A stretch of DNA of 64,000 nt from Leeuwenhoekiella blandensis MED217 (GCF_000152985.1 NZ_CH672395.1:1897687-1961686), one strand, 5' to 3'; positions 52,345 to 63,177 are shown, numbered from the stretch's first letter. Program-made: numbers and translations. Notes: generated by a model from the letters alone, not told the origin.

Positions 52345-53239
52345 CAGATATTAATTTTTTAAGTCGCTTAAAATCTTCTTCTGAAGAAAACGGAATTATT
52401 AGTTTTCCATTGCCTTTTTGAGCAACTTTTACATCTACTTTGGCTCCAAAGTAAGAAGCAAATTCTTTTTTTCCTTCCTGAATGAAGTCAGGAACTTTAG
52501 ATTTAACCGGAGTTGACTTCCCTGATTTTTTCCCTTCTTTATAATTTTTTACAAGGGCTTCTGTAGCTCTTACCGAAAGTGAATCCTGAAGGATCTTCTC
52601 GTATATATCGAGTTGGTCTGAAGTATTTTCAATATTAATCAGCGCACGACCGTGGCCCATAGACAGAAAACCATCACGCATTCCTGTTTGAACGATCGGG
52701 TCTAATTTCAACAAACGCAAATAGTTAGCAATCGTAGATCTGTTTTTACCTACACGCTCGCTCATTTGCTCTTGGGTAAGATTGATCTCTTCGATCAAAC
52801 GCTCGTAAGAAAGTGCAATTTCTATGGGATCAAGATCTTCACGTTGAATGTTTTCAACAAGAGCCATCTCAAGCGACTCTTGATCATTAGCGATACGAAT
52901 GTATGCCGGGATGGTCTCTAGACCAACTAATTTGGAAGCTCTAAAACGACGCTCTCCAGAAACCAATTGGTATTTACCAAACTCAATTTTACGAACGGTT
53001 ATGGGTTGAATGACACCCAACTCACGAATGGACGACGCAAGCTCTTTTAAAGCATCTTCATTAAAACTGCTTCGGGGTTGAAACGGGTTTACTTCAATAT
53101 TGGCAAGTTCTAGCTCTACAATATTGCCTACAACCTTATCTGCGCCTTTATCACCGGCGGTTTTTATATCATTGTCAGGATCTTTCAATAAAGCTGAAAG
53201 ACCACGACCCAAAGCTTGTTTTTTAACTGCTTTAGCCAT
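52334..53239 (-). CDS. parB: Chromosome-partitioning protein ParB
   Basis: This 301-residue protein starts with the typical KQALGRGLSALL. The CTPase/clamp domain contains NPFQPRSSFNEDALKELASS and the GERR box (LVSGERRFRASKL); a helix-turn-helix for parS follows (TQEQMSERVGKNRSTIANYL), then a C-terminal dimerisation part. It loads on parS near the replication origin and works with ParA. No parS palindrome was found by eye in the flanking DNA. It is 2 bp from parA. Confidence 0.95.
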   Translation of the reverse strand: MAKAVKKQALGRGLSALLKDPDNDIKTAGDKGADKVVGNIVELELANIEVNPFQPRSSFNEDALKELASSIRELGVIQPITVRKIEFGKYQLVSGERRFRASKLVGLETIPAYIRIANDQESLEMALVENIQREDLDPIEIALSYERLIEEINLTQEQMSERVGKNRSTIANYLRLLKLDPIVQTGMRDGFLSMGHGRALINIENTSDQLDIYEKILQDSLSVRATEALVKNYKEGKKSGKSTPVKSKVPDFIQEGKKEFASYFGAKVDVKVAQKGNGKLIIPFSSEEDFKRLKKLISGAE

Positions 53240-53241
53240 CT

Positions 53242-54009
53242 TTACGCGTCATTTTTAGTAATTATCTCCTGAGCTAAACTTAAGTAATTTGCGGCACCTT
53301 TGCTGCCTGCATCGTAATTAATTATGCTTTCACCATAACTTGGTGCTTCACTCAAGCGAACGTTTCTTTGGATAATGGTATCAAAAACCATCTCATCAAA
53401 ATGCTTTTGTACTTCATCAACCACCTGATTTGAAAGTCTCAAACGAGAATCAAACATCGTTAATAAAAGCCCCTCAATATCTAATTTTTGATTGTGGATT
53501 TTCTGAACACTTTTGATCGTGTTCAACAATTTACCAAGACCTTCAAGTGCAAAATATTCACATTGAATAGGTATAATCACAGAGTCTGAAGCGGTAAGTG
53601 CATTGAGTGTTAATAATCCCAATGATGGGGCACAATCAATCAAGATGTAGTCATAAGAATCTTTCAAGTGTCTTATGGCACGCGCCATCATATATTCGCG
53701 TTGATCCATATCTACCAATTCGATCTCGATAGCTACCAAGTCGATATGTGCAGGAATCAAGTCGAGATTTGGAGACTCGGTCTTCATAATGGTTTCTTCG
53801 GCCTTGCTAGAATGTTCCAGCAGCTGATAGGTACCCATCTCGATCGTTTCAACATCTATACCCAATCCCGATGTGGCATTTGCCTGAGGATCTGCATCAA
53901 TTAAAAGTACTTTTTTCTCAAGCACGCCTAGCGAGGCTGCAAGGTTAACCGATGTTGTAGTCTTGCCTACACCACCTTTTTGATTAGCAATTGCTATAAT
54001 TTTGCCCAT
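53242..54009 (-). CDS. parA: Chromosome-partitioning ATPase ParA
   Basis: This 255-residue MinD/ParA ATPase has the deviant Walker A KGGVGKTTTSVNLA (10-23), Walker A' LLIDADPQANAT, switch DYILIDCAPSLGLLTLNA and the C-terminal NVRLSEAPSYGESI. It segregates the chromosome with ParB and is the first gene of the cluster running to lepB. A TATTTTCG near-match to the -7 box lies upstream on the minus strand. Confidence 0.95.
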   Translation of the reverse strand: MGKIIAIANQKGGVGKTTTSVNLAASLGVLEKKVLLIDADPQANATSGLGIDVETIEMGTYQLLEHSSKAEETIMKTESPNLDLIPAHIDLVAIEIELVDMDQREYMMARAIRHLKDSYDYILIDCAPSLGLLTLNALTASDSVIIPIQCEYFALEGLGKLLNTIKSVQKIHNQKLDIEGLLLTMFDSRLRLSNQVVDEVQKHFDEMVFDTIIQRNVRLSEAPSYGESIINYDAGSKGAANYLSLAQEIITKNDA

Positions 54010-54148
54010 AGAGTATATTGAGGTATTGCACAGCGAAAATACGATTTATAACGGGCAATTAAAATGCTTTTTGTTAACAGGTTTTAATAGTTTTAGGAGA
54101 ATCACTTTTATAAAACACAGGATTCGAGTTTAAAAATTCTTAAATCCT

Positions 54149-55030
54149 TTATTTATTGCGCTTTGCTTTAACCATTGCCTCCAATTGATCCCATAATTCT
54201 TCTGGAATATCTTGTAATAAATTGAATTGTCCCGCACCTTCAAGCCATTCACCACCATCAATGGTCACAACTTCACCGTTGATGTACGCTGAAAAGTCTG
54301 AAACTAAATACGCCGCGAGATTGGCAAGCTCCTGATGTGCTCCAACTCTGCGCAAGGGTACTTTCTTAGACAGATCAAATTTTTCAGCAAGATCTCCCGG
54401 AAGAAGCCGTTCCCAAGCACCTTTGGTAGGGAAGGGGCCAGGAGCGATCGCATTAGAACGTATACCGTATTTGGCCCATTCTACCGCTAGTGAGCGTGTC
54501 ATAGCAAGCACTCCGGCTTTTGCCGTAGCACTGGGAACCACATAAGCAGAACCGGTCCAGGCATAGGTCGTAACGATGTTTAAGATGGTTTTGTTGGTTA
54601 CCTTTTTATCAATCCAATGCTTACCAAAGGCGAGCGTGCAGTTTTTACTTCCTTTTAAGACGATATCAATAACCACATCAAAAGCGTTGGCAGAAAGTCT
54701 TTCAGTTGGAGAAATGAAATTACCTGCGGCATTATTCAACAGCACGTCAACACTACCAAATTGCTCAATTACCGCATCGCGCATCGCGACGACTTGCTCA
54801 TAATCGCGTACGTCGCATTGCACCGGAAAGCAGGTTCCACAGGTTTCAGCTTCTAAAGCTTCGGCAGTAGTTTTAAGTTTTTCCAAATTTCGCGAAGTAA
54901 TAGCAACCTGAGCCCCTAACTCCATAAAGTATTTGGTCATTGCTTTTCCCAGACCGCTTCCGCCGCCGGTTACCACAATTGTTTTTCCTTGAAGCGCATC
55001 GTCACGCAGCATTTTATTTTTAAAATTCAT
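54149..55030 (-). CDS. SDR, 2,4-dienoyl-CoA reductase-like
   Basis: This is a 293-residue SDR; the Met at 55012 (MLRDDALQGKTIVVTGGGSG) is an alternative start and matches relatives better. TGGGSGLGKAM is the cofactor motif, and LLNNAAGNFISPTERL and IAPGPFPTKGAWERLLPG resemble peroxisomal-type 2,4-dienoyl-CoA reductases. In place of YxxxK the active-site region reads PSATAKAG, as in that branch. It lies 21 bp behind the methylmalonyl-CoA mutase gene, so a role in acyl-CoA breakdown is likely. Confidence 0.85.
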   Translation of the reverse strand: MNFKNKMLRDDALQGKTIVVTGGGSGLGKAMTKYFMELGAQVAITSRNLEKLKTTAEALEAETCGTCFPVQCDVRDYEQVVAMRDAVIEQFGSVDVLLNNAAGNFISPTERLSANAFDVVIDIVLKGSKNCTLAFGKHWIDKKVTNKTILNIVTTYAWTGSAYVVPSATAKAGVLAMTRSLAVEWAKYGIRSNAIAPGPFPTKGAWERLLPGDLAEKFDLSKKVPLRRVGAHQELANLAAYLVSDFSAYINGEVVTIDGGEWLEGAGQFNLLQDIPEELWDQLEAMVKAKRNK

Positions 55031-55051
55031 AGCTTTTATTTTTAGAGGGAA

Positions 55052-57136
55052 TCAATCTTCAAAACTCTGCAGCAAAATCTCTAAAATAGAAATTGCTGCT
55101 TCACTTATTTTGGAGCCGGGTCCAAAGACTGCAACTGCTCCTGATTTAAACAGGAACTCATAATCTTTACGCGGAATCACACCGCCCACAATGACCATAA
55201 TATCGTCGCGGCCTAAGTCTTGAAGGTGTTGAATTACCTGTGGAACCAAAGTTTTATGGCCGCCGGCTAAGGAGGAGATACCAAGAATATGCACATCGTT
55301 TTCTACGGCTTGTTTAGCCACCTCTGCCGGAGTTTGAAATAACGGACTGATATCAACGTCAAAACCTACATCTGCATAACTTGTAGCTACTACTTTTGCG
55401 CCTCGGTCGTGACCATCCTGACCCATTTTTGCGATCATAATGCGCGGGCGTCTGCCTTCGAGTTTAGCAAACTTATTGGCCAGCTCTTGGGCTTTTAAAA
55501 ATGTCTGATCCTGTTTTACTTCTTTACTGTACACTCCGCTAAATGATTTTATTTGTGCTTTATAACGGCCAAATACATCTTCGAGCGCTTTTGATATTTC
55601 GCCTAAAGTCGCACGTTCTCGTGCCGCTGCAACACTTAAATTTAGCAAATTCCCGTTTCCTGATGTTGCACAAGCTGTTAATTGCTTCAGGGCTTCATCA
55701 ACTTTTTTCTGATCTCGTTGGGCTTTTAGGTTTGCAAGACGTTCCAATTGTTGCTCACGAACTTTAACATTATCCACCTCAAGAATAGCGAGTTCATCCT
55801 CGTGTGCTAAAGCAAATTTATTGACACCAATGATGATGTCTTTTCCGCTATCTATGCGCGCTTGCTTACGTGCTGCCGCTTCTTCAATGCGCTGCTTAGG
55901 AATGCCTTTCTCAATAGCTTTGGTCATTCCGCCTAGTTTTTCGATCTCCTCGAGATGTTCCCAGGCTTTATCTGCAATTTCCTTAGTTAGTTTTTCAACA
56001 TAATGACTGCCGGCCCAAGGATCTACTGTTCGCGTAATTTCGGTTTCTTTTTGAAGGAACAGTTGTGTATTTCGCGCAATGCGTGCAGAAAAATCGGTAG
56101 GTAAGGCGATCGCTTCATCTAAGGCGTTTGTATGTAGACTTTGGGTTCCACCAAAAGCAGCCGCGGCAGCTTCAATCGTGGTGCGCGCAACATTATTAAA
56201 CGGATCTTGCTCTGTAAGCGACCAGCCACTGGTTTGACAATGTGTTCTAAGCGAAAGGGATTTTTGATTCTGAGGATTGAATTGTTTTACAATTTTTGCC
56301 CAAAGCATACGGGCAGCACGCATTTTTGCGATTTCCATAAAGTGATTCATTCCTATTCCCCAGAAAAAGGAGAGGCGCGGAGCAAAATCATCGATCTTTA
56401 ATCCGGCTTCAATTCCTGTGCGGATATATTCGAGACCATCTGCCAAAGTATACGCTAATTCAATATCTGCAGTGGCACCTGCTTCTTGCATATGATAGCC
56501 CGAAATCGAAATGCTGTTAAACTTGGGCATATGCTCTGAGGTATATTTAAAAATATCAGAAATGATACGCATAGAAGGGGCTGGCGGATAGATGTACGTA
56601 TTCCTAACCATAAATTCCTTCAGAATATCATTCTGAATCGTGCCTTGCAATTGTTTGGATTGAACGCCTTGTTCTTCGGCTGCTACGATGTAAAATGCTA
56701 AAACAGGAAGTACCGCGCCGTTCATCGTCATCGAAACGCTCATTTTGTCCAGCGGAATCTGATCAAACAATAACTTCATATCTTCCACTGAATCTATTGC
56801 CACACCGGCTTTACCCACATCACCTTCTACGCGCTCGTGGTCGCTATCATATCCGCGATGTGTAGCCAGGTCAAAAGCTACGGAAAGCCCTTTTTGGCCG
56901 GCTTTTAAATTGCGTCGGTAAAAGGCGTTGCTTTCTTCGGCAGTAGAAAATCCTGCATATTGTCTGATCGTCCAAGGTTTACGCACATACATCGTGCTAT
57001 ACGGGCCACGCAAATACGGCGGAATCCCTGCCGCAAAATCCAAGTGCTCTAAAGTTTCAGTAGAAGTATTCTTTTGAACCGAATCAGATTTGAAAGTATC
57101 TTTAATACGGAGATGTTGTATATCCTTTCTACTCAT
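55052..57136 (-). CDS. mutB: Methylmalonyl-CoA mutase, large (B12-binding) subunit
   Basis: This 694-residue catalytic subunit has a TIM-barrel with [35 protein letters not shown] and [19 protein letters not shown]. The C-terminal cobalamin domain has its base-off His in [20 protein letters not shown]. It interconverts succinyl-CoA and methylmalonyl-CoA, linking propionate and odd-chain or branched substrates to the TCA cycle. It overlaps the small subunit gene by 8 bp. Confidence 0.95.
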   Translation of the reverse strand: MSRKDIQHLRIKDTFKSDSVQKNTSTETLEHLDFAAGIPPYLRGPYSTMYVRKPWTIRQYAGFSTAEESNAFYRRNLKAGQKGLSVAFDLATHRGYDSDHERVEGDVGKAGVAIDSVEDMKLLFDQIPLDKMSVSMTMNGAVLPVLAFYIVAAEEQGVQSKQLQGTIQNDILKEFMVRNTYIYPPAPSMRIISDIFKYTSEHMPKFNSISISGYHMQEAGATADIELAYTLADGLEYIRTGIEAGLKIDDFAPRLSFFWGIGMNHFMEIAKMRAARMLWAKIVKQFNPQNQKSLSLRTHCQTSGWSLTEQDPFNNVARTTIEAAAAAFGGTQSLHTNALDEAIALPTDFSARIARNTQLFLQKETEITRTVDPWAGSHYVEKLTKEIADKAWEHLEEIEKLGGMTKAIEKGIPKQRIEEAAARKQARIDSGKDIIIGVNKFALAHEDELAILEVDNVKVREQQLERLANLKAQRDQKKVDEALKQLTACATSGNGNLLNLSVAAARERATLGEISKALEDVFGRYKAQIKSFSGVYSKEVKQDQTFLKAQELANKFAKLEGRRPRIMIAKMGQDGHDRGAKVVATSYADVGFDVDISPLFQTPAEVAKQAVENDVHILGISSLAGGHKTLVPQVIQHLQDLGRDDIMVIVGGVIPRKDYEFLFKSGAVAVFGPGSKISEAAISILEILLQSFED

Positions 57137-58493
57137 CTTTCAATCTTTTTTGTTCCGCTTGTTCGGCTAAACGTTTTGGAATAATGGGTTCAATCAAAGT
57201 TTTACGTGGATTCATTTTTACAAATGGGTACAGTTCGAGTTCTGACTTCATTTTATCCTCGCTATTAATGAACGCATTGGTACCTACCAAAATCTTTTGT
57301 TGTTCATCAAAAGCTTTCTGTTCTTTTGCAGCAGAATCCTTTATTTTTTTCTGAATTTTTCCTTGTATAAGTTGGGTTACAAATCCGCCGCCGGCTTCAA
57401 TTTCTTTGAATAGCGCTAAAGCCTTTTCTGCAAATTGTTTGGTGAGACTCTCGATATAATAAGTTCCGTCTGCAGGATTTTCAATTTGATCAAAGTAACT
57501 TTCGTTCTTTAAGACCAAGAGTTGGTTACGCGCGATACGCTGTCCAAATTCATTGGTTTTATGATAAATCGCATCATAAGCGGTATTGCAAATAACATCT
57601 GCAGTTCCCAGGATACCACTCATTGCTTCGGTGGTAGTGCGTAGCAGATTGGTATTATAATCATAAAGTGTTTTGTTACGTAATCCGGGAATAGCAAGAA
57701 TATGGCATTGCGTATTCAGGTTGTATTCATCAGCCAGCGTAGCAAAAAGTAAGCGCAAGGCTCTGAGTTTTGCAATCTCAAAAAAGTAATTACCGCCTAA
57801 GGCAACTTTAAAGGTTATTTGTTGGTTTCTTAAAAGAGCACCGTAGTGATTGAAGTACTCATTTACGTGTGCAAGAGCATAAGCAAGTTCTTGAATACTA
57901 TGGGCTCCTGCATTATGATAAAGCGTCAGGTCAACGCCTATAACGTTATCGTTTTGAGGATTTAAAAAAAGTTGCTCTAAAGCTTTATGATCCTCTTTTT
58001 GAGATGCATACCAGTTCCCTGAACGTGCTAGATTACCTAGGATGTCAAAGTTAAGATGACATTGAAATCCTTTTGAAGCTGTTTGTTGCAACAGCGCCTC
58101 ATTAAAGGCAGTATCTAAAAAGCTTAAATTAAAATAGAGCGCAAGTTCCTGTTGTGGTAATTGTTCAAGGAGTTGAGCAATGTCGAACTTGTTTTCAGCT
58201 TTAAAGAGTAGGGCTTCTGCACCTTTGGTTAATGCATTTTTTGCCGTTGTAGCAGCTGTTGCAGCTTTTAAAATAAAAATCTCTTCTGCGATAGACCAGG
58301 TTTTTGGTTGGCCGGGAATAGGTAAAGCGTCAGTTTCTTCGCGGTGATAGAAGGGTTTAACCGAAATACCTTCTGCGGAATTCCAGACCAAAGTCTCGTT
58401 ATATTCTGCACCATCAAGATCGTACTGGATCTTTTGTTTAAAGGCTTTTGCCGATACCGGTGAAAATTCAGAAAAAAGGGGTTTACTCATCAT
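57129..58493 (-). CDS. mutA: Methylmalonyl-CoA mutase, small subunit
   Basis: This 454-residue homologue of the large subunit lacks the C-terminal cobalamin domain, as in heterodimeric bacterial mutases. [20 protein letters not shown] and [20 protein letters not shown] are visible family segments; it stabilises the heterodimer. It overlaps mutB by 8 bp and the divIC-like gene by 11 bp, so these genes are translated together. Confidence 0.93.
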   Translation of the reverse strand: MMSKPLFSEFSPVSAKAFKQKIQYDLDGAEYNETLVWNSAEGISVKPFYHREETDALPIPGQPKTWSIAEEIFILKAATAATTAKNALTKGAEALLFKAENKFDIAQLLEQLPQQELALYFNLSFLDTAFNEALLQQTASKGFQCHLNFDILGNLARSGNWYASQKEDHKALEQLFLNPQNDNVIGVDLTLYHNAGAHSIQELAYALAHVNEYFNHYGALLRNQQITFKVALGGNYFFEIAKLRALRLLFATLADEYNLNTQCHILAIPGLRNKTLYDYNTNLLRTTTEAMSGILGTADVICNTAYDAIYHKTNEFGQRIARNQLLVLKNESYFDQIENPADGTYYIESLTKQFAEKALALFKEIEAGGGFVTQLIQGKIQKKIKDSAAKEQKAFDEQQKILVGTNAFINSEDKMKSELELYPFVKMNPRKTLIEPIIPKRLAEQAEQKRLKDE

Positions 58494-58818
58494 TTTTGGT
58501 TTTTAGGCTGTCTTCATATTCAATGATAAATAGTTCCTCGTTTTCCTTTTTCATATAATATTCTTCTCTGGCAAAACGCTCTAATTCTCGGGCGTCCTTT
58601 AGTTTATTGATCTGGTTTCGATCTGCTTTGATCTCCTGTTTGAAATAAGCTCGGTTACCTTCGAGCTTATCAATTTCATCATTCAGTTCTTTGTGAATGA
58701 ACCACGAATTGGTATCAAAAAACACCATCCAAATGGTGAAGATCACCAAGATGAGCACGTATTTATTTCCCAAAATACGGAACCATTTTTTCTGACGTAG
58801 CTTTTTGAAAAAGGACAC
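58483..58818 (-). CDS. Septum formation initiator (DivIC/FtsB family)
   Basis: This 111-residue bitopic membrane protein has a basic N-terminus, one membrane helix (about 19-36, YVLILVIFTIWMVFFDTNSW) and a periplasmic coiled coil (DEIDKLEGNRAYFKQEIKAD) ending in the FAREEYYMKKENEELF box. It acts in the divisome with FtsL/FtsQ. It is 16 bp from udk; the division gene, kinase and mutase genes seem to share one transcript. Confidence 0.9.
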   Translation of the reverse strand: MSFFKKLRQKKWFRILGNKYVLILVIFTIWMVFFDTNSWFIHKELNDEIDKLEGNRAYFKQEIKADRNQINKLKDARELERFAREEYYMKKENEELFIIEYEDSLKTKNDE

Positions 58819-58834
58819 AGTTGAGCTTTTTGAA

Positions 58835-59443
58835 TTATACCAAACGTTGATTTATAATACTACGAACGATATCTATCGCAACATTGTTATATCGGTTATA
58901 AGGTATGATAATATCTGCATATTCCTTAGTAGGTTCGATAAATTGTTGATGCATGGGTTTTAAGGTGGTCTGATAACGTGTTAGAACTTCTTCAAGGTCA
59001 CGGCCACGTTCGGCAATGTCACGTTTCAATCTACGAATAAGACGCTCATCAGAATCTGCGTGAACAAAGATTTTAATGTCAAAAAGTTCGCGTATTTCAG
59101 GATGTGTTAAAATTAAAATTCCTTCTACGATAACTACTTTCCGCGGATGCGTGATCACTTTATCTTTGGTGCGGTTGTGCTTTACAAAAGAATAAACCGG
59201 CTGTTCAATAGTCTCTCCATTTCTTAGCTGATCTAAATGCGTACAGAGCAATTCAAAATCTATAGATTTGGGATGGTCAAAATTAATTTTTACACGCTCG
59301 TCATAAGAAAGGTGTGAATTATCACGGTAGTAGGAATCTTGCGAGATTACCGTTACTTCACCTTCAGGTAATTCCTGAACAATTTGATTAACCACGGTTG
59401 TTTTACCGCTCCCGGTACCACCGGCGATTCCTATGATAAGCAT
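58835..59443 (-). CDS. udk: Uridine kinase
   Basis: This 202-residue P-loop kinase has GIAGGTGSGKTTVV (5-18), SQDSYYRD, NFDHPKSIDFEL and the lid segment RLIRRLKRDIAERGRDLEEV. It phosphorylates uridine and cytidine in pyrimidine salvage. It is the first gene of the udk-divIC-mutA-mutB-SDR series on the minus strand. Confidence 0.95.
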   Translation of the reverse strand: MLIIGIAGGTGSGKTTVVNQIVQELPEGEVTVISQDSYYRDNSHLSYDERVKINFDHPKSIDFELLCTHLDQLRNGETIEQPVYSFVKHNRTKDKVITHPRKVVIVEGILILTHPEIRELFDIKIFVHADSDERLIRRLKRDIAERGRDLEEVLTRYQTTLKPMHQQFIEPTKEYADIIIPYNRYNNVAIDIVRSIINQRLV

Positions 59444-59459
59444 AACTCTGAATTTTTTG

Positions 59460-59467
59460 CAAAAATA
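59460..59467 (-). promoter_or_regulatory. -7 box (TATTTTTG) for udk
   Basis: It reads TATTTTTG on the minus strand, 17 bp before the ATG; the leader would be about 10 bases. No proper -33 TTG is visible. Confidence 0.45.
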
Positions 59468-59651
59468 GGAAACTTAGACCATAAAGAAGCTTAAAAGCAT
59501 TGGGGCTTCTCTTAAAAATAGCACTCAAAGCATTTGGGTGTGCTAAGTGTTGACCAACAGCAATATAGCCTTAAAAAAGAAAACTTCTCATAAGTCCTAG
59601 CGCATTAACTAAAAACTCAAGAGAAGTCTCAAATTATCAGTTGTACTTTTT

Positions 59652-60065
59652 CTAATGCGGAAGTTTATTTTTGACCATTCCGTAAACAAATGTGCCCAGG
59701 AGTGCGCCAAAAATAACGATGAGTATAGAAACATAACCTGCACCTGTAAGTACATACATAGGTCCGGGGCAGGCACCTGCCAACGCCCACCCTAAACCAA
59801 ACAAAACCCCGCCAATAGCGTAGCGGGAAACACTCTTATTTTTTGGCTTAAGGTGCATGTCTTTGCCGCCTATAGCCTTTATGTTGAATTTTTTGATGAT
59901 CTGAACGCCAATAACGCCCAGTACCAATGCAGAACCGATGATGCCATACATATGAAAAGCACCAAACTCAAACATTTCAAAAATGCGAAACCAAGATGCA
60001 GCTTCAGATTTGTACATTAAAATACCAAAAAAGGTTCCTATAAAGAGATATACTAGCGTTTTCAT
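59652..60065 (-). CDS. YeeE/YedE-type sulfur transporter, second half (DUF6691-like)
   Basis: This 137-residue membrane protein with four helices carries the conserved Cys in GWALAGACPGPMYVLTGAGY. Together with the preceding gene it forms the split version of YeeE/YedE (TsuA-like) transporters, which move thiosulfate or related sulfur compounds through Cys-lined pores. The stop codon of the upstream gene touches its start at 60065, indicating coupled translation. Downstream there is no obvious sulfur-metabolism gene. Confidence 0.88.
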   Translation of the reverse strand: MKTLVYLFIGTFFGILMYKSEAASWFRIFEMFEFGAFHMYGIIGSALVLGVIGVQIIKKFNIKAIGGKDMHLKPKNKSVSRYAIGGVLFGLGWALAGACPGPMYVLTGAGYVSILIVIFGALLGTFVYGMVKNKLPH

Positions 60066-60622
60066 TATGCAAAAATTAAGGGAAAAATAAAATGAATCAT
60101 CACAAGACCACCAACAAAGAAGCCTATAACAGCAATTAGAGATGGAAGCTGTAAATTACTCAATCCGGAAATGGCATGACCCGAGGTACAACCACCTGCA
60201 TAGCGCGCACCAAAACCAACAAGAAACCCTCCAATGATCAAGATCAATAGGTTTTTAGGATTACTTAAAGCTTCAATGCTGAATAATTCTGTAGGTAAGT
60301 AGGCTTCTCCAGCGCTGTTTATTCCGTATCCCTGAAGGGTAGCGACCACGTCGTCTGCGATTTCAACCGTATTATTTGAGAGATACTGTGATGCAATGAA
60401 ACCACCTATTACAGCACCTATCATAACGGTCAAATTCCAGCGTTCATTTTTCCAGTTAAACTTAAAAAAATCAGCCTTTTTACCACCACCTGCAGCAGAA
60501 CATAATGTTCTTAGGTTTGAGGACATTCCAAATTGTTTACCTACAAAAAGCAGCACAAACATTGTAAGGGCAATTAGCGGACCAGATACATACCAAGGCC
60601 AAGGATCATAAATCCAATTCAT
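60065..60622 (-). CDS. YeeE/YedE-type sulfur transporter, first half
   Basis: This 185-residue membrane protein has about five helices. The conserved Cys lies in FGARYAGGCTSGHAISGLSN, the family hallmark. Partner of the next gene. Uptake of thiosulfate or export of sulfur species is inferred from relatives; in other bacteria such pairs sit with persulfide-handling enzymes, which are absent here. Confidence 0.9.
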   Translation of the reverse strand: MNWIYDPWPWYVSGPLIALTMFVLLFVGKQFGMSSNLRTLCSAAGGGKKADFFKFNWKNERWNLTVMIGAVIGGFIASQYLSNNTVEIADDVVATLQGYGINSAGEAYLPTELFSIEALSNPKNLLILIIGGFLVGFGARYAGGCTSGHAISGLSNLQLPSLIAVIGFFVGGLVMIHFIFPLIFA

Positions 60623-60714
60623 AGTTTAGGGGTTTAAAATTCTTTGTTCATAGTTTTAATGATGCAAATAACCTAAAACTTATAAGCTTTATACGTAACA
60701 AGTGTTACACTGGT

Positions 60715-60800
60715 TTATTGGTACCGCCAAAGGCTTTAATACTCCGAGGCTTGCCTGGAAGTTGAAAATTCGTTGTGGGTTAGTTCTGAGGTATTTGACT
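60715..60800. repeat. REP-like element, shorter copy
   Basis: TTATTGGTACCGCCAAAGGC, then CTCCGAGGCTTGCCTGGAAG and AAAATTCGTTGTGGG: family member with the central palindrome slightly decayed. Here no plus-strand gene precedes it, and the GH97 terminator lies just beyond its other end. Confidence 0.7.
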
Positions 60801-60802
60801 AA

Positions 60803-60838
60803 ATAAAAAAAGCCTTTGCAAGTGCAAAGGCTTTCTAT
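60803..60838 (-). terminator. Terminator after the GH97 gene
   Basis: AAAGCCTTTGCA and TGCAAAGGCTTT form a 12-bp stem; the minus strand continues with seven T. Confidence 0.92.
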
Positions 60839-60856
60839 TACAACGTTTCAAAATTT

Positions 60857-62995
60857 TTATTCTGAATCCATCAGGCTCATAGCAAAACCGCCGCCAGCTG
60901 CCATTTGAATTGTATGTGTAGTATTTTTGGTCACTTCTTTTTCTTCAATCATATAATCTTGTGGATTGTTTTCCCAATCGGCGTCAGGACCATCTTTATA
61001 AATAAGGGCTTTATAGGTTTTATTTTCCTCTAGAAAATCAAAGTTTATCTTAAACGTTCTTGCGTTTTCATCAGTAATTCCGCCTATAAACCAATTATCA
61101 GTTTCACGCTCTTGTCTCGCAATAACAACATAATCGCCTACTTCGCCATCAAGAACTTTAGACTGTTGCCAATCAACGCCTACATCAGTAATAAATTGAA
61201 ATGCCGGATGTACCTCACCATCAACCAAATAATGTTCGGGAAGGTCACACGCCATTTGAATCGGACTGTAAATCACCACATATAAACCCAACTGATGTGC
61301 AAGCGTAGTATTTACGCGATTTCCCTTTTTGTAATCATCAAACTTAATATTGAAAACACCAGGCGTAAAATCAATAGGACCAGAAAGCATTCGTGTGAAG
61401 GCGACTGTTGGCAAGTGTGCGGGTGGGTTACCACCGTCTGAGGCCCAAGCATTAAATTCTTGACCTCTCAAACCTTCGCGTGCAATAGCATTGGGATAGG
61501 TTCTGCGTTTTCCGGTCGCTTTTATAGGTTCGTGCGCGTTGACTGCAATTTCTTTTTTAGCTGTTTCGTCTAAAACTTTTTGATAATGCTTCACCATCCA
61601 CTGGCCGTGGTGATATTCTCCTTTCGGAATAATTTCGCCTACATAACCTGTTTTAACCGAGTTGATATCGTTTGCCTTCATAAAGTCGTATGCAGCTTCC
61701 ATCTGTTTCTCATAGGTGAGTGGTGCAGCTGACGTCTCGTGATGCATAATCACTTCAACGCCTTTATCTTTTGCATAAGCCATTACTTCGTCAAAATCAT
61801 AATCAGGGTAGGGTGTAATAAAGTCGAAAACGCCTTCACGGTCGTCGGTATTGATCCATTGATCCCAACCGGTATTCCAGCCTTCAACCAATAGTCCTTG
61901 GATCCCATTTTCAGCAGCAAAATCAATATATTTTTTAGCATTCTCAGTAGTTGCACCATGTTGTGAAGAACCTTTTTCTCCCACAGTGAAGGTATTCATG
62001 TCTTGGGTGCCTTCCATATCCCAGGTAGATTTACCGATGTGCATTTCCCACCAAATACCAACGTATTTCATTGGAGTAAAATAATCTACATTACCTAAGG
62101 CATTAGGATCGTTAAGGTTTAAAATCATTTTAGACTCGATGAGATCGCCGGCTTTGTCCGCTACTTGTATCGTGCGCCAAGGTGTGTTGAAGGGTAATTT
62201 AATTTTAGCTTTTCCGCCCAAACGCTCAGAGCCTACGAGTTCGCTCACCATTTTGTTTTCAGAAGGATGTATTTTTAAAGTCATTCCTGCATAATCGGTA
62301 AGATCAGCTTCGTGAAAACTCAAATATAAACCGTCTTCCGTTTTCATAGTTACAGGGGTGTTTACTGCGTTTTCTGGAATGTATGAAGCATTCAAATCTT
62401 CATTATTTGCTTTAGAAAGTGCATCTATTTCAGAAAACTTGGTCTCATTATAAAGATGCTCGTAGATATCCCAATCTCCCGGAATCCACCAAGTTTTATG
62501 ATCGCCGGTTAAAGAGAACTCCGTGTTTTCATCAGTAATTAATAGTTCATCTAGATTGTCTTGCTGCGGAAATTCATAACGAAAACCCACACCATCGTCG
62601 TACACTTTGAAATGAATATTCAATTTTCGTTGCTCAGGAGTATTTTCTTCAAGATACACGATGAGTTCATTATACTGGTTTCTCACTTCAAGTTGTTCGC
62701 CCCAAGGCATAGCCCAGGTTTCATCTAGCCCGCCGGTTTTAGCATCTATAATGCTGAAATTTTTACTCAATGTATTCAGGTCTTTAAATTCAAAACCCAT
62801 AGCAGAAGTATCTATTACAGTTTTTCCGTTGTGCTTGAGCGTGTAGGAAGGCTGACCATCTTCGGTTAGTTGGAAGGTGATTTGGTTTGAATCGTTAGGG
62901 GAGGAGACCTGTAAAGTCTCAAACTTGTTTTCTTGCTCGCAGGATGATAAACTTATAATAGTAAGCAAGGCGAAGGCGTATAAAAACTTATTCAT
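60857..62995 (-). CDS. Glycoside hydrolase family 97 alpha-glucosidase (SusB-like) lipoprotein
   Basis: This 712-residue lipoprotein (signal ending ISLSSCEQE) has an N-terminal beta-super-sandwich, a TIM-barrel (PMKYVGIWWEMHIGKSTWDM, LLVEGWNTGWDQW) and a C-terminal beta domain. The Glu residues of inverting GH97 enzymes are present: MHHETSAAP (about E420), NAHEPIKATG (about E489) and GLRGQEFNAW (about E512). It should therefore release glucose from alpha-glucans with inversion, like SusB, rather than act as a retaining alpha-galactosidase. No SusC/D genes are adjacent. Confidence 0.93.
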   Translation of the reverse strand: MNKFLYAFALLTIISLSSCEQENKFETLQVSSPNDSNQITFQLTEDGQPSYTLKHNGKTVIDTSAMGFEFKDLNTLSKNFSIIDAKTGGLDETWAMPWGEQLEVRNQYNELIVYLEENTPEQRKLNIHFKVYDDGVGFRYEFPQQDNLDELLITDENTEFSLTGDHKTWWIPGDWDIYEHLYNETKFSEIDALSKANNEDLNASYIPENAVNTPVTMKTEDGLYLSFHEADLTDYAGMTLKIHPSENKMVSELVGSERLGGKAKIKLPFNTPWRTIQVADKAGDLIESKMILNLNDPNALGNVDYFTPMKYVGIWWEMHIGKSTWDMEGTQDMNTFTVGEKGSSQHGATTENAKKYIDFAAENGIQGLLVEGWNTGWDQWINTDDREGVFDFITPYPDYDFDEVMAYAKDKGVEVIMHHETSAAPLTYEKQMEAAYDFMKANDINSVKTGYVGEIIPKGEYHHGQWMVKHYQKVLDETAKKEIAVNAHEPIKATGKRRTYPNAIAREGLRGQEFNAWASDGGNPPAHLPTVAFTRMLSGPIDFTPGVFNIKFDDYKKGNRVNTTLAHQLGLYVVIYSPIQMACDLPEHYLVDGEVHPAFQFITDVGVDWQQSKVLDGEVGDYVVIARQERETDNWFIGGITDENARTFKINFDFLEENKTYKALIYKDGPDADWENNPQDYMIEEKEVTKNTTHTIQMAAGGGFAMSLMDSE

Positions 62996-63177
62996 AGTTG
63001 ATAATTAAAAATAAAGATGGTAAAAACTGAATGTGTCTTAGATCTAGTATCAGATAAATTTCTAATAATGAAATAAAACCCTTCAGAAAATAGGCTATTT
63101 TAATTATTTAATAAAATTTAATCGTTGAAATTGAGGTTATTGTGATTTGAAGTCGCGTTTCTAGTAATACGTTAAAC

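Noticed and set aside
59444-59651. Inverted repeat ACTTCTC...GAGAAGT after the YeeE/YedE pair
   Set aside because: The loop is long and no T-run follows on either strand, so it is not convincing as a terminator or operator.
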